Below, one piece after another: positions 9,095 through 17,512 of a stretch of 64,000 bases of DNA. The notes below the pieces were generated by a model. The model made no database searches, had not been told where the DNA came from, and worked only from the letters and a program-made list of their open reading frames with translations. Each line of letters begins with the position of its first letter. The first letter of the stretch is position 1. Origin of the DNA: Eubacteriaceae bacterium (GTDB lineage: Bacteria > Bacillota > Clostridia > Peptostreptococcales > Anaerovoracaceae); NCBI GenBank assembly GCA_902362805.1, contig CABIXY010000001.1:488358-552357 (forward strand), given 5' to 3'. The translations under genes and the position numbers were made by a program.

Positions 9095-10140
9095 TATGAT
9101 ATCTCCAAACTGATTAATGTTTCTACGACTGTTGCATAATCCATACCGATTCCTCGCAGCATGCTCGGGAAGCGGCTGCAGTCCGTACATCCCGGGATGG
9201 TATTTACTTCATTAAAGACAATTTCCCCTGCCGGTGTCAGGAACATATCAACCCGGGCAAAACCGCTGCAGGCCAAAGCTATGTAAATCTTTGCGGCGGC
9301 CTCTCGAACTCGTGCTTCAGCGGTTTCATCGATGCGGGCGGGCATGTGGATTTTTGCTGTCTTCTGCGTGTATTTCTCTGTGTAATCGAAAAAGCCATGA
9401 GAGAGTTCGATTTCGTCTACCCGGCCCAGGGTCAGCTGGTCATTGCCTAGAACGGCGCAGCCTACCTCAAACCCCTCGATGCTCTCCTCTATGATGATTT
9501 CACTGTCATATTGAAATGCCAAATCAACAGCCTCGACCAATTGCGCTTTTTTGGCGATTTTGCTGATGCCAAAGGAGGAACCGGCTCGCAGAGGTTTTAC
9601 AAAGAGCGGATAGGTCAGAGTCTTTGACTCCTCATATAATTCTTCTGCTGTTGGCTTGTGATTGAAGAAGGCCGCCTTTGGTACTTTTATTCCCGCCAGA
9701 CTGACGATTTGATGGGCGCGGTACTTATCCATGCAGAGGGCGGAGGAAAGGGTTCCGCAGCCGATCGTCGGGATTCCAGCCAGATCGGCCAATCCCTGTA
9801 CACTGCCGTCCTCTCCGTTTTTCCCGTGCAGAACAGGAAAGACGGCATCCACATAGGTAAAGGAGAGGCCATTTTCTTTCACTTCACCGATACCGTGAAC
9901 TGAACGGTCAGGCGAGAGAAAAGCCGGTGTGCACTGCCGGTGGTTTTGCTGCCACGTGTCATTGAGTATTTCTTCGTAATCTCCATGATAACGCAGCCAT
10001 CTGCCATCTCTGGTGATGCCAATGGCCAGCACGTTATATTTATCTGCGTTGATGTGCGTTAATATGCCGTAAGCCGACTTCAACGAAATTGGATATTCTG
10101 GAGAGCAGCCTCCAAATAAAACTAAAACATTCTTTTTCAT
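9094..10140 (-). CDS. vanG: VanG-type D-alanine--D-serine ligase
   Basis: 348 residues, an ATP-grasp ligase. KNVLVLFGGCSPEYPISLKS is the N-terminal signature. The omega-loop region DEIELSHGFFDYTEKYTQKT has the EKY form typical of VanC/VanG/VanE D-Ala-D-Ser ligases, whereas the housekeeping Ddl in this window (21964) has YDYTAKYTD. The C-terminal FNEVNTIPGC carries the Mg2+ ligands. The product is the D-Ala-D-Ser terminus that lowers vancomycin affinity. The ribosome site overlaps the vanW stop, so it is co-translated with vanW. Substrate assignment is by family motif only. Confidence 0.85.
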   Translation of the reverse strand: MKKNVLVLFGGCSPEYPISLKSAYGILTHINADKYNVLAIGITRDGRWLRYHGDYEEILNDTWQQNHRQCTPAFLSPDRSVHGIGEVKENGLSFTYVDAVFPVLHGKNGEDGSVQGLADLAGIPTIGCGTLSSALCMDKYRAHQIVSLAGIKVPKAAFFNHKPTAEELYEESKTLTYPLFVKPLRAGSSFGISKIAKKAQLVEAVDLAFQYDSEIIIEESIEGFEVGCAVLGNDQLTLGRVDEIELSHGFFDYTEKYTQKTAKIHMPARIDETAEARVREAAAKIYIALACSGFARVDMFLTPAGEIVFNEVNTIPGCTDCSRFPSMLRGIGMDYATVVETLISLEIS

Positions 10141-10144
10141 ATGA

Positions 10145-10966
10145 TTAAACCCCTTCTGTAATCTCTATATTGGCAGGCAGCGGATAGTCGATTATGCAAG
10201 TGTTGTCGTACAGCTTTTCATCCTCTGTCTGTCCTGTAAAACTGCTAGTGCGTCTGCGGTTGACCACAGATTTCTCAATAATTTTATCGCCCTCTCTCAC
10301 GTAGCGCAGCGTTTGGTTGTAGATTTCGTAATCAAAACATTTTTTACTGTCGGCCAAAATCGTTCCATATATGTTTTTGGCATCAAAATCGATGACAATC
10401 TGGTAGGTGTGAGCCGTATTGTTTTTTACCTTCAGATCCAGCCATCCTTCTGCGACTGTTGCGTCTACGCCAGCCAGATAATCTGCTTCTGCAGGCGGGA
10501 TTGCTTCGACTTCATGGCCGTGCCGTTCGATCACCGTCAATTGCGTGTGCAGAAACATCCAGTAGAGCAAGTTGCTGAACTGACACAGACCGCCGCCGTA
10601 TTCACCGGCGATTTCACCGTTGACCAGGCTGAGACCGTCTCGATAGGGTTCGGCCTGATCTGCTTTTCTGGTCGCGTAACAAAATGAGAATACTTCGCCG
10701 GGCCTTATCAGCAGCCCGTTAATTTTCTTGGCAGCCAGTTTCAGGTTGTGCACCTTATTGAATTGATATTTCATATCAAAACCGCTGTTTTGATTCAGCA
10801 TTAATGAACTGGTTTTAAATATTTCATAGGGCAGATGCTTGCTCTTCTGCGTCTGCGCATATTTGTTTCGATCTAGATACATCCCTGCGTAAAAAAACAG
10901 CTTTCTCTGCGCTTGTCTAATTGGCAGAAGCCAGGGAAACTTTTCAGTCATTCTTTTTCTCGCCAT
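10145..10966 (-). CDS. vanW: VanW-family protein
   Basis: 273 residues with the VanW core: LNQNSGFDMKYQFNKVHNL, RPGEVFSFC, then GLSLVNGEIAGEYGGGLCQF, the usual family signature, and IERHGHEVEAIP. VanW occurs in vanB and vanG operons; its biochemical role is not settled. GGAGGAATGAAATG gives a clear start. A 12-residue basic, helical segment (RQAQRKLFFYAG) near the N-terminus may associate with the membrane, but there is no clear signal peptide. It is the first gene of the resistance transcription unit here, preceded by an unusual hairpin (10984-11032). Confidence 0.85.
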   Translation of the reverse strand: MARKRMTEKFPWLLPIRQAQRKLFFYAGMYLDRNKYAQTQKSKHLPYEIFKTSSLMLNQNSGFDMKYQFNKVHNLKLAAKKINGLLIRPGEVFSFCYATRKADQAEPYRDGLSLVNGEIAGEYGGGLCQFSNLLYWMFLHTQLTVIERHGHEVEAIPPAEADYLAGVDATVAEGWLDLKVKNNTAHTYQIVIDFDAKNIYGTILADSKKCFDYEIYNQTLRYVREGDKIIEKSVVNRRRTSSFTGQTEDEKLYDNTCIIDYPLPANIEITEGV

Positions 10967-10983
10967 TTCATTCCTCCGTTAAA

Positions 10984-11032
10984 AAAATCCACGATCTCGG
11001 TACGTCTATATCTTACCAAGATCGTGGATTTT
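10984..11032 (-). promoter_or_regulatory. terminator-like hairpin in the vanS-vanW gap / vanW leader
   Basis: On the minus strand a 19-bp stem with one mismatch (arms 11032-11014 and 11002-10984, core ATCCACGATC) is followed by a run of seven T and, within about 10 bases, the vanW ribosome site. It has the form of an intrinsic terminator. It may end the vanRS transcript, but because only about 17 bp separate it from vanW, any vanW promoter must lie upstream of it, so it could act as an attenuator in the vanW leader. Confidence 0.65.
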
Positions 11033-11154
11033 GTTCTTATCATTAGACCTATGAAATTGTGACTATTTTCTGAGTAAATTCTTACGATTTTCCTATGGCA
11101 TAGGAAAGCTGACGAAGGCAGAGCTGATGAAGGACACATGCACTCTTTTTTATT

Positions 11155-12246
11155 CTAGGACAGTGGGAGGGAGACGTCGAATCGAATGATGTCATTTTCG
11201 CTGAAAGCGCGGATGGTTCCGCCGTGAAGTTCAACGATTTCTTTCGCGATGGCAAGACCCAGTCCGGCACCGCCGCTGCCAGAAGAACGTGACGTATCCA
11301 GCCGGTAGAACTGTTCAAAAATTCTGGAAAGCTTTTCTTGTGATATCGTATCGCCATCATTTTCGAAGGTCAGCAGGACATTGTTGATGCCAGTTTTTGC
11401 CGTGATTCTGATAGAAGAATTTTCAAAGCTGTAGTTGACGGCGTTTCGCAGCAGATTATCGAACACGCGCTGCAGCTTGTCCGGGTCACAGCGCATCATA
11501 ATCCCCTCCGGGACGTTGAGCTGGCATTCCAGCTGCTTTCCTTTCAGCATCGGCTGAAATTCGTAGAGGAGCTGATCCAACATCAGGGACAGATTGATCT
11601 GTTTCTTTTCAAGGGAGATATGTGAAAGATTGAATCTGGTGATTTCAAAAAACTCGTTGATCAAGTCATCCAGCCGTTCTGCCTTGTCCAAGGCGATGGC
11701 GAGATAACGCTGGCGCATCTCTTCTGAAATCTGCTGCTCATCGTGAAGCAAAGTCAAATAGCCTATTACCGATGTAATTGGTGTTTTCAAGTCATGAGCC
11801 AGGTATGTGACCAGATCGTTCTTCCTCTGTTCCGCTTCTCTCGCAGCCCGTTGGTTGTTGAGGGCGGTCATTTTGATTTGGTTCAGTTCACCTTCCAATT
11901 CCGAAAGCTGCGGCGGCAAAGTGACCAGATTGTCATCCTGGCTGGCGACAGACTTTGTCGCATCGACTACTTCCTGAAAGTAGCGAAAGGGCTGGCTCCA
12001 GTAATGGCGGATAATCAGAAAGTACCCCACACCGAAGTAGAGGAGTGCAAACCACTGCTGCCGTAACTGTGCCCAATTGGCTAGCTGGTAGATGGGATTT
12101 TCTGTCTGCCAGGTGAAGAGGCCGAAGATGAGGATTGCAGCAAGGTATCCGGCAATTCCGATAAAGGTATATATAATTAGAGCGATGATCATGCGCAGCA
12201 TCAGCTGCCGTGAAAGCCGCTTTGATAATGATTTCTCAGTCTTCAA
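11155..12246 (-). CDS. vanS: VanS-type sensor histidine kinase
   Basis: 363 residues. Two N-terminal membrane segments (about 16-41 and 65-83) bracket a very short extracellular loop. HAMP-like and dimerisation helices follow, then the H-box YLAHDLKTPITSVIGYL with the phospho-acceptor His, the N-box DNLLRNAVNYS, and the G-boxes around GSGGAGLGLAIAKEIVELH. Such kinases sense glycopeptides or cell-wall stress and phosphorylate VanR. The start overlaps the vanR stop by 11 bp, showing coupling. The small extracellular part resembles VanS of vanB/vanG-type more by size than by sequence; the ligand is unproven. Confidence 0.8.
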   Translation of the reverse strand: MKTEKSLSKRLSRQLMLRMIIALIIYTFIGIAGYLAAILIFGLFTWQTENPIYQLANWAQLRQQWFALLYFGVGYFLIIRHYWSQPFRYFQEVVDATKSVASQDDNLVTLPPQLSELEGELNQIKMTALNNQRAAREAEQRKNDLVTYLAHDLKTPITSVIGYLTLLHDEQQISEEMRQRYLAIALDKAERLDDLINEFFEITRFNLSHISLEKKQINLSLMLDQLLYEFQPMLKGKQLECQLNVPEGIMMRCDPDKLQRVFDNLLRNAVNYSFENSSIRITAKTGINNVLLTFENDGDTISQEKLSRIFEQFYRLDTSRSSGSGGAGLGLAIAKEIVELHGGTIRAFSENDIIRFDVSLPLS

Positions 12247-12931
12247 TTTTGTACCCCACTCCCCATACTGTTTTGATGAATTTCGGATGTTTGGCGGGCT
12301 CTTTCAGCTTTTCACGCAGGCGGCCGATGTGCGCCATAACCGTATTGTTGCTGTTCTCCAGGTATTTTTCTCCCCAAACCTCTTCGAACAGTTCTTCGGA
12401 GGAGACGACCTTGCCCTTATGGTCGCAGAGATACCAGAGAATGGAGAACTCCAGGGGCGTCAGATTCAGTTCCTGACCGTAGAGGGAGCAGGAATGCGTG
12501 TCTTTGCTGATGATGAGTCCTCTTATATCGTATATTTGCGATTCGTTGTGATTGACCTGGTTGTAATTCTTGTAACGGCGCAGCTGCGTCTTGACACGAG
12601 CCATCAGTTCCAGAGGATTAAAAGGTTTTGTGATATAGTCGTCGGCACCTAGTGTCAGACCCATGATCTTGTCCATATCCTCGACCTTTGCCGTAAGCAT
12701 GATGACCGGAAAAAAGTATTTCTCCCTGATTCTCTGCAGAATTTTGAAGCCGTCGATGTCTGGCAGCATCACATCCAGCACTGCCATATCCACGTCATTT
12801 TCAGCGATACACGCGAGGGCTTCGCTGCCGCCATAAAATTTATATACTTCATAGCCGTCGTTTTTCAAATACACTTCAATCAGATCAGCTATTTCTTTTT
12901 CGTCGTCTACAATCAAAATTTTTTCTTTCAT
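12236..12931 (-). CDS. vanR: VanR-type OmpR-family response regulator
   Basis: 231 residues. The receiver domain has KILIVDDEKEIADLI, the phospho-acceptor in MAVLDVMLPDIDGF, and the KPFNP switch lysine. The C-terminal winged helix (LTPLEFSILWYLCDHKGKV through VWGVGYKIED) is typical of OmpR/PhoB regulators. It heads the van cluster and would activate the vanW-vanG-vanXY genes. A promoter with an embedded palindrome lies 50-80 bp upstream. Assignment as VanR rests on its position next to vanS, vanW and vanG. Confidence 0.8.
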   Translation of the reverse strand: MKEKILIVDDEKEIADLIEVYLKNDGYEVYKFYGGSEALACIAENDVDMAVLDVMLPDIDGFKILQRIREKYFFPVIMLTAKVEDMDKIMGLTLGADDYITKPFNPLELMARVKTQLRRYKNYNQVNHNESQIYDIRGLIISKDTHSCSLYGQELNLTPLEFSILWYLCDHKGKVVSSEELFEEVWGEKYLENSNNTVMAHIGRLREKLKEPAKHPKFIKTVWGVGYKIED

Positions 12932-12979
12932 GGTTCCCCTTCCTTATCGTGGGCGCTGCCCATCCCCTTTGATTGTTAC

Positions 12980-13008
12980 ATTTTAACACGAAAGCGTGTT
13001 TTGGACAA
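12980..13008 (-). promoter_or_regulatory. vanR promoter with palindrome in the spacer
   Basis: Reading the minus strand: TTGTCC (13008-13003), 17 bp, TAAAAT (12985-12980). The spacer is almost wholly the perfect dyad AACACG-CTTT-CGTGTT (13000-12985). An operator placed between -35 and -10 suggests that a bound protein would control vanRS expression directly, perhaps by autoregulation; that is inference. Confidence 0.6.
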
Positions 13009-13143
13009 TATGGAGGTGGTTGACATTTATTCTAAGAAAACCTTTGCGAAGAATGGTCTGATAATATCTGGAAAGAATCTTCTTAAATGTGGTATACTGA
13101 AAGTGTAGATGATGATTAAATGAATTGAAATAGGTGAGATGTT

Positions 13144-14401
13144 ATGATTAACTTAGAAGACTTAAGTATATATAGAGAAGGCAATCGACTAGAAGTAAAA
13201 AAAGCATCGAAAGGTCTGCCAAAGAGTTTGTGGGAAACTTATTCATCCTTCGCAAACACTCTTGGCGGTGTAATTTTACTGGGGATTACAGAGCAAGAGG
13301 ATGGTCATTTTCAAATTACGGGATAGACAGGCCAGATTTAATCGAAAAAGATTTTTGGAACACGATTCACAATGCACAGAAAGTGAGCTTGAATTTGGTC
13401 AAAGATGAGGATGTCACATCCTTTGAAAAGGACGGTCTCATTGGGATTGCCATCAAAGTGCCGAGAGCAGATAGGAATCAAAAACCTATCTATATCAACA
13501 ATAATATTTTGAGTGGTACTTACAGAAGAAATCATGAGGGGGATTATCACTGTACTGAGTCCGAAATCAAAAACATGCTCAGAGATCAGTCTGATGTATC
13601 GCAGGATATGAATTCGAGATCGTAAAAGTGTTTCCTGATTATTTTTTGGACTATCAAGAAAAGCTAGATGAATCCACCAGATGGACGGATCGAATCGTAT
13701 CTACCTCTGGCGAATGGTCTGGTAATATTTTTGACTTTTATTTCAAGGTCTATAACAAAATCGTCCAGGATATTAAAGTTCCATTTAGAATTGAAAATGG
13801 AACAGATCGTGTGGACGATACGCCAGTACACAAGGCGCTGCGAGAAGCGCTGGCAAATGCATTAATTCATGCATGCTATTACGACCGCATGGGCATTGTC
13901 ATAAAAAAATTGCAGGATAAAATTATTATTGAAAACCCTGGAACACTGCGCATCAGCAAAGAGGCAGCTTTGTTAGGCGGCAATTCAGATCCAAGAAATG
14001 CGACCATCATCAAAATGTTCAACTTGATTAACGTAGGAGAACGCTCTGGAAGCGGTGTGCCGAATATTTTCAAGGTTTGGAAAAATGAAAACTTTGACAG
14101 CCCTGAATTAGAAGAACGATTCAATCCAGACCGGACAGTTCTTTTGCTGCCATTAGAAAAAGTGGAAGCAAAAATCGGGAGCAAAAATCGGGAGCAAAAA
14201 TCGGGAGCAAAGACGGCATTACGGCTGGATGAGATTTTGGATTATCTTTCCGAAAATGGGGAGTCAACTCGTGTCGAGATAGAGACAGCGCTGTCATTAA
14301 AAACTTCTCGCACTGGCCAATTATTAAATATTTTGGTTAAAGAAGGCAAAATCCAACGTTCGGGTAATGCTAGAAATTATGTGTATGGAATAAAAAAATA
14401 G
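13144..14401 (+). pseudogene. decayed AlbA_2/Schlafen-type ATP-binding regulator gene
   Basis: Three fragments in different frames reconstruct one protein. 13144-13326 gives the AlbA_2 start (LEVKKASKGLPKSLWETYSS, ANTLGGVILLGI). After a frameshift near 13325 the frame continues through DFWNTIHNAQKVSLNL, to a stop at 13623-13625. The third part (13628-14401; coding actually resumes from about 13611 with EFEIVKVFPDYFLDYQEK) carries the ATPase-like C-terminal half and a winged-helix end (SENGESTRVEIETALSLKTS). Intact relatives are around 450-550 residues; a central stretch of roughly 100 residues or more seems deleted at about 13610. The tandem repeat KIGSKNREQKSGAK (14171-14212) comes from a repeated GGGAGCAAAAATC unit. 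Confidence 0.7.
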
Positions 14402-14417
14402 CTGTTATCAAATTTAA

Positions 14418-14461
14418 AAACTGCCTGTGCCAATTGAAACGATGGCTTGGGCAGTTTTTTA
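14418..14461 (+). terminator. intrinsic terminator
   Basis: AAACTGCC...GGCAGTTTTTT with further inner pairing (TGTGCCA/TGGCTTG), 17 bp after the pseudogene stop. The same hairpin is close to the end of the convergent sigma-54 activator gene. Confidence 0.75.
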
Positions 14462-14485
14462 GGTGCTTTTGCTGAAAAATATGGA

Positions 14486-15886
14486 TTATTGATCGATTCT
14501 CTTTTCTAAATGAATATTTAGTCTGCGGATGCGGGCATACAAAGTGTTACGACTTATATTAAGTGCCTTAGCGGTACGAGAAATATTTAAATCGTTTTGG
14601 AGCAAAGCATCCTCAATCAATTTTTTTTCATAAGAACTAACTTTTCTATCTATTGACGCTGACTCTCTGATTGATTCTCGCTCGTGAGAATCATTGATAT
14701 TTAACGTTTGGCGTACATCCTTTTCGGTAATTACTTTTCTTTCTAATAAATCCATTTTAGCGACAAAGTTGCGTAACTGTCTGACATTCCCGGGCCAATT
14801 ATATTCTTGCAATAGTTCCATTGCGTCTGGTGTGCAACGCAAATCTAAAGCATCTTTTGTAATAAAGTGATTTATAAGTAAGGGGATGTCCTCTCTGCGT
14901 GCTCTTAGAGGGGGTATGATGATTTCTGCGATACTAAGTCTATAATACAAATCTTCCCGAAATTCACCCTCCTGCATTTTCTTTTCTAAGCTGCTGTTTG
15001 TGCATGCTATAATACGTGCACGCAATGGAATCAAAGTATTGCCACCGACTCTTTCAAATTCTTTTTCTTCGAGTACCCTCAGCAGCTTGCTCTGCAATGC
15101 TGAATCTAAACTTCCTATTTCGTCTAGCAAAATAGTTCCTGTGCCTGCAACCTCGAACTTGCCCAGCTTCGTTGAGTAGGCACCTGAAAATGCACCTTTC
15201 TCATATCCAAACAATTCGGATTCCAATAGATTTGAAGGAATCGCTGTGCAGTTTATTTTAATAAAAGGAGCCTTTGCTTTTAAATGACTTTCCGCATGAA
15301 TACCATTGGATATGATTTCTTTTCCACAGCCCGTTTCCCCTCTGATTAACACAGGGTAATTTTTAACGGCAACCTTTTTTGCAAAAATAATCATATCCTG
15401 TACAGCGGGAGAATTACCGATAAAATCTGCTAAAGTGTAATAGGACTCTGCTTTAGCCAATTGATTATAGAGATCTTTTGACTTTGAATCAAAGTCAAAA
15501 GAATTATCTCTCATCAATTTTTTTATTTTTTCGGTTCCACGGAAAATAATGACGCCAAATGCTCCGATGATTTCGTCTTTGTAATCAAACAAGGGAATCA
15601 TATGTGTGATACAGGACATTCCGTTTATAATATGTATTTTTCCGAGAACGGCTTCACCTGTTTCTAATAACTGGGGATAAGGTGAGGCTGAATCCAATTC
15701 TGAAATATGCATTCCTATGCTTTCTTCATTGGGCCGATTCCATATCAACGGTGAGCTATCAGAGCAGTGCAATATATATCCGTTTTTGTCCATAATACAT
15801 GATTCGTCAAAGGCTAACTCCATGATTCCCTTAAGAAAAGGGCCGGGTCGCTGTAATTCTTCTTTTGTGATTCTAATTTTTTCCAT
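14486..15886 (-). CDS. sigma-54-dependent transcriptional activator (PAS-AAA+-Fis)
   Basis: 466 residues. The N-terminal region (about 15-120) looks like a PAS sensor (FDESCIMDKNGYILHCSD). The AAA+ domain follows with Walker A GETGCGKE, the sigma-54 loop GAFSGA (usually GAFTGA), Walker B ILLDEIGSL, and the R-finger region GNVRQLRNFV. The C-terminal Fis-type helix-turn-helix is NISRTAKALNISRNTLYARI. Such proteins melt RNA polymerase-sigma-54 closed complexes. It faces away from a perfect -24/-12 promoter at 16073, so its likely target is the divergent MFS-RidA operon. The PAS ligand is unknown. Confidence 0.9.
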   Translation of the reverse strand: MEKIRITKEELQRPGPFLKGIMELAFDESCIMDKNGYILHCSDSSPLIWNRPNEESIGMHISELDSASPYPQLLETGEAVLGKIHIINGMSCITHMIPLFDYKDEIIGAFGVIIFRGTEKIKKLMRDNSFDFDSKSKDLYNQLAKAESYYTLADFIGNSPAVQDMIIFAKKVAVKNYPVLIRGETGCGKEIISNGIHAESHLKAKAPFIKINCTAIPSNLLESELFGYEKGAFSGAYSTKLGKFEVAGTGTILLDEIGSLDSALQSKLLRVLEEKEFERVGGNTLIPLRARIIACTNSSLEKKMQEGEFREDLYYRLSIAEIIIPPLRARREDIPLLINHFITKDALDLRCTPDAMELLQEYNWPGNVRQLRNFVAKMDLLERKVITEKDVRQTLNINDSHERESIRESASIDRKVSSYEKKLIEDALLQNDLNISRTAKALNISRNTLYARIRRLNIHLEKRIDQ

Positions 15887-15919
15887 TCCAACTCCTTTAT
15901 CATCAAAAATGAAATCAAA

Positions 15920-15935
15920 TTGAGCAGTTGTTCAA
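15920..15935. promoter_or_regulatory. candidate upstream activator site
   Basis: Imperfect dyad TTGAgCAgttgTTCAA (TTGANCANNTGNTCAA) about 140 bp before the -24 element. This is the usual distance for an enhancer site of a sigma-54 activator, and it is close to the activator's own start, so it may also mediate autoregulation. Only one copy was found. Confidence 0.4.
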
Positions 15936-16072
15936 TACTATTGTACTGTTATTTGAAATGTAATCAATGCTAAATGTAAAAATGCAGGGACTATTTTAAT
16001 TAGAATTGTTGATTGTATATAGTTTTTTGCGTATTTTTTGTGAATAAACACAAAAATATGATTATGCGCAGC

Positions 16073-16089
16073 TTGGCACGAAGATTGCT
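16073..16089 (+). promoter_or_regulatory. sigma-54 (-24/-12) promoter
   Basis: TTGGCAC-N5-TTGCT matches the sigma-54 consensus at all key positions (GG of -24 at 16075-16076, GC of -12 at 16087-16088). It lies about 57 bp upstream of the MFS start and beside a sigma-54 activator gene. Confidence 0.93.
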
Positions 16090-16146
16090 TTTATATAAGA
16101 CAAACAAAAGATCGTAATGAATCGCAAACAAAGAAGGAGGAATTTT

Positions 16147-17445
16147 ATGAGTAAAACAAATTCTAAAGATAATGGAAATAAAAATTCATTGTTTCATTTC
16201 GGAGTTGGATGGGTGACCATAATTTATGGATTGCTGATGTTTTGGTTTTATGTAGGCATGTGCAATGACGGTTCTAATATCACGGTGCCTGCATTAGCTG
16301 AGAAAATGGGCGTAGCAAGAGCAGATTTGTTGAATACAAATACAATTGCCGGATTAGTCGGCGTACTGTTCTTTATCATCATGGGACAAGTAAACCATAA
16401 AATCGGCGCAAGATTGAGCTCGGGTATCTGTATTGTTATATCTGGTATTGGATACATTGTTTTGGGAAATTCGACTAATGTTTTGATGTACACCGTTGCA
16501 ATGTGCTTTGTAGCAGGGGGGATTATGTCTGCAGGATATATTGGCGGAGGCGGATTAGTTGCCCAATGGTTCCCGAAGAAAAAAGGAATTGTAATGGGGT
16601 ATACGACAATGGGGCATAATCTGGCTTCAGCCTTTTACGTACCATTAATTACATACTTAGTAGCACGGTTTGGAATTACTGGCGGCATGCTGCCTATCGG
16701 CATTGCTGCAATTGTCTTAGGTATTTTGGGTCTGATATTTATAAGAAACACGCCCCAGGAACGTGGAATTAACCCAGACAATGTATCGGACGAAGTGTAT
16801 GAAAGTGAATACGACGCAGTGACCGACGAAGAAGGGGACGGCGGCTGGACTACTAAAAAACTTCTTCGCACGAAAGAATTATGGCAAGTTGGTGTTACCA
16901 CCGGTATGTTCCAAATCTGTTCTGCTGGAGTTATGACTCAATTGGTATTACGTAACATGGAGTTAGGCTTCTCACAAAATACAGCAATTTTGATTATGAC
17001 GATATTAGCTTGTGTTGGAACAGCGGGCTCATGGGTAATCGGTGCGCTGGATTTAAAATACGGCACGAAGCCGACTATGATTGGATATGGACTGTGGTTT
17101 ATGGTTGCACTATTGCTGAATTTCACAAATTCAATGCCCTTTGTATATATTTCACTGTTTATGATTGCAATTGGCATAGGTGGCGCTGCAAATTTTTCGT
17201 CATCACTGCCTACATCGGTATTTGGCAGGCACGGTTTTAACAAAGTAAACAGCATCATATTCCCAATACAGGGAGCAGTTCAGTCGATGGCGTTCTTAGT
17301 CAATGGAGTAACACAGAACCTATTTGACGGACAGATCAGATATGCGTATCCCGTATTGGCTGCAATTGCATTGCTAACCGTAATCTTAACGGTGTTTATT
17401 GATGAACATAAATACAATAGAGACTATAAAGCTGCGGAGAAGTAA
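16147..17445 (+). CDS. MFS transporter (OxlT/oxalate-formate antiporter-like branch)
   Basis: 432 residues with about twelve membrane segments in two halves split by an acidic cytoplasmic loop (around 215-240, YESEYDAVTDEEGDGG). The LVAQWFPKKKGIVMGYTTMG stretch is typical of the OxlT-like monocarboxylate/oxalate branch of the major facilitator superfamily. AAGGAGG before 16147 fixes the start; an ATG 30 bp upstream would place that ribosome site inside the gene. Expression is almost surely sigma-54 dependent. The substrate is probably an organic anion or amino-acid derivative; co-transcription with RidA hints at a compound yielding reactive enamines. Confidence 0.8.
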   Translation: MSKTNSKDNGNKNSLFHFGVGWVTIIYGLLMFWFYVGMCNDGSNITVPALAEKMGVARADLLNTNTIAGLVGVLFFIIMGQVNHKIGARLSSGICIVISGIGYIVLGNSTNVLMYTVAMCFVAGGIMSAGYIGGGGLVAQWFPKKKGIVMGYTTMGHNLASAFYVPLITYLVARFGITGGMLPIGIAAIVLGILGLIFIRNTPQERGINPDNVSDEVYESEYDAVTDEEGDGGWTTKKLLRTKELWQVGVTTGMFQICSAGVMTQLVLRNMELGFSQNTAILIMTILACVGTAGSWVIGALDLKYGTKPTMIGYGLWFMVALLLNFTNSMPFVYISLFMIAIGIGGAANFSSSLPTSVFGRHGFNKVNSIIFPIQGAVQSMAFLVNGVTQNLFDGQIRYAYPVLAAIALLTVILTVFIDEHKYNRDYKAAEK

Positions 17446-17512
17446 GACTATCTGCATGAGAATCATGCCTTTAGATATTAAATAACGCTTACAACAGAAA
17501 GGAAGTAGAAAA

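Noticed and set aside
14150-14215. CRISPR-like direct repeat
   Set aside because: Only three short tandem GGGAGCAAAAATC units within a coding remnant, no spacers.
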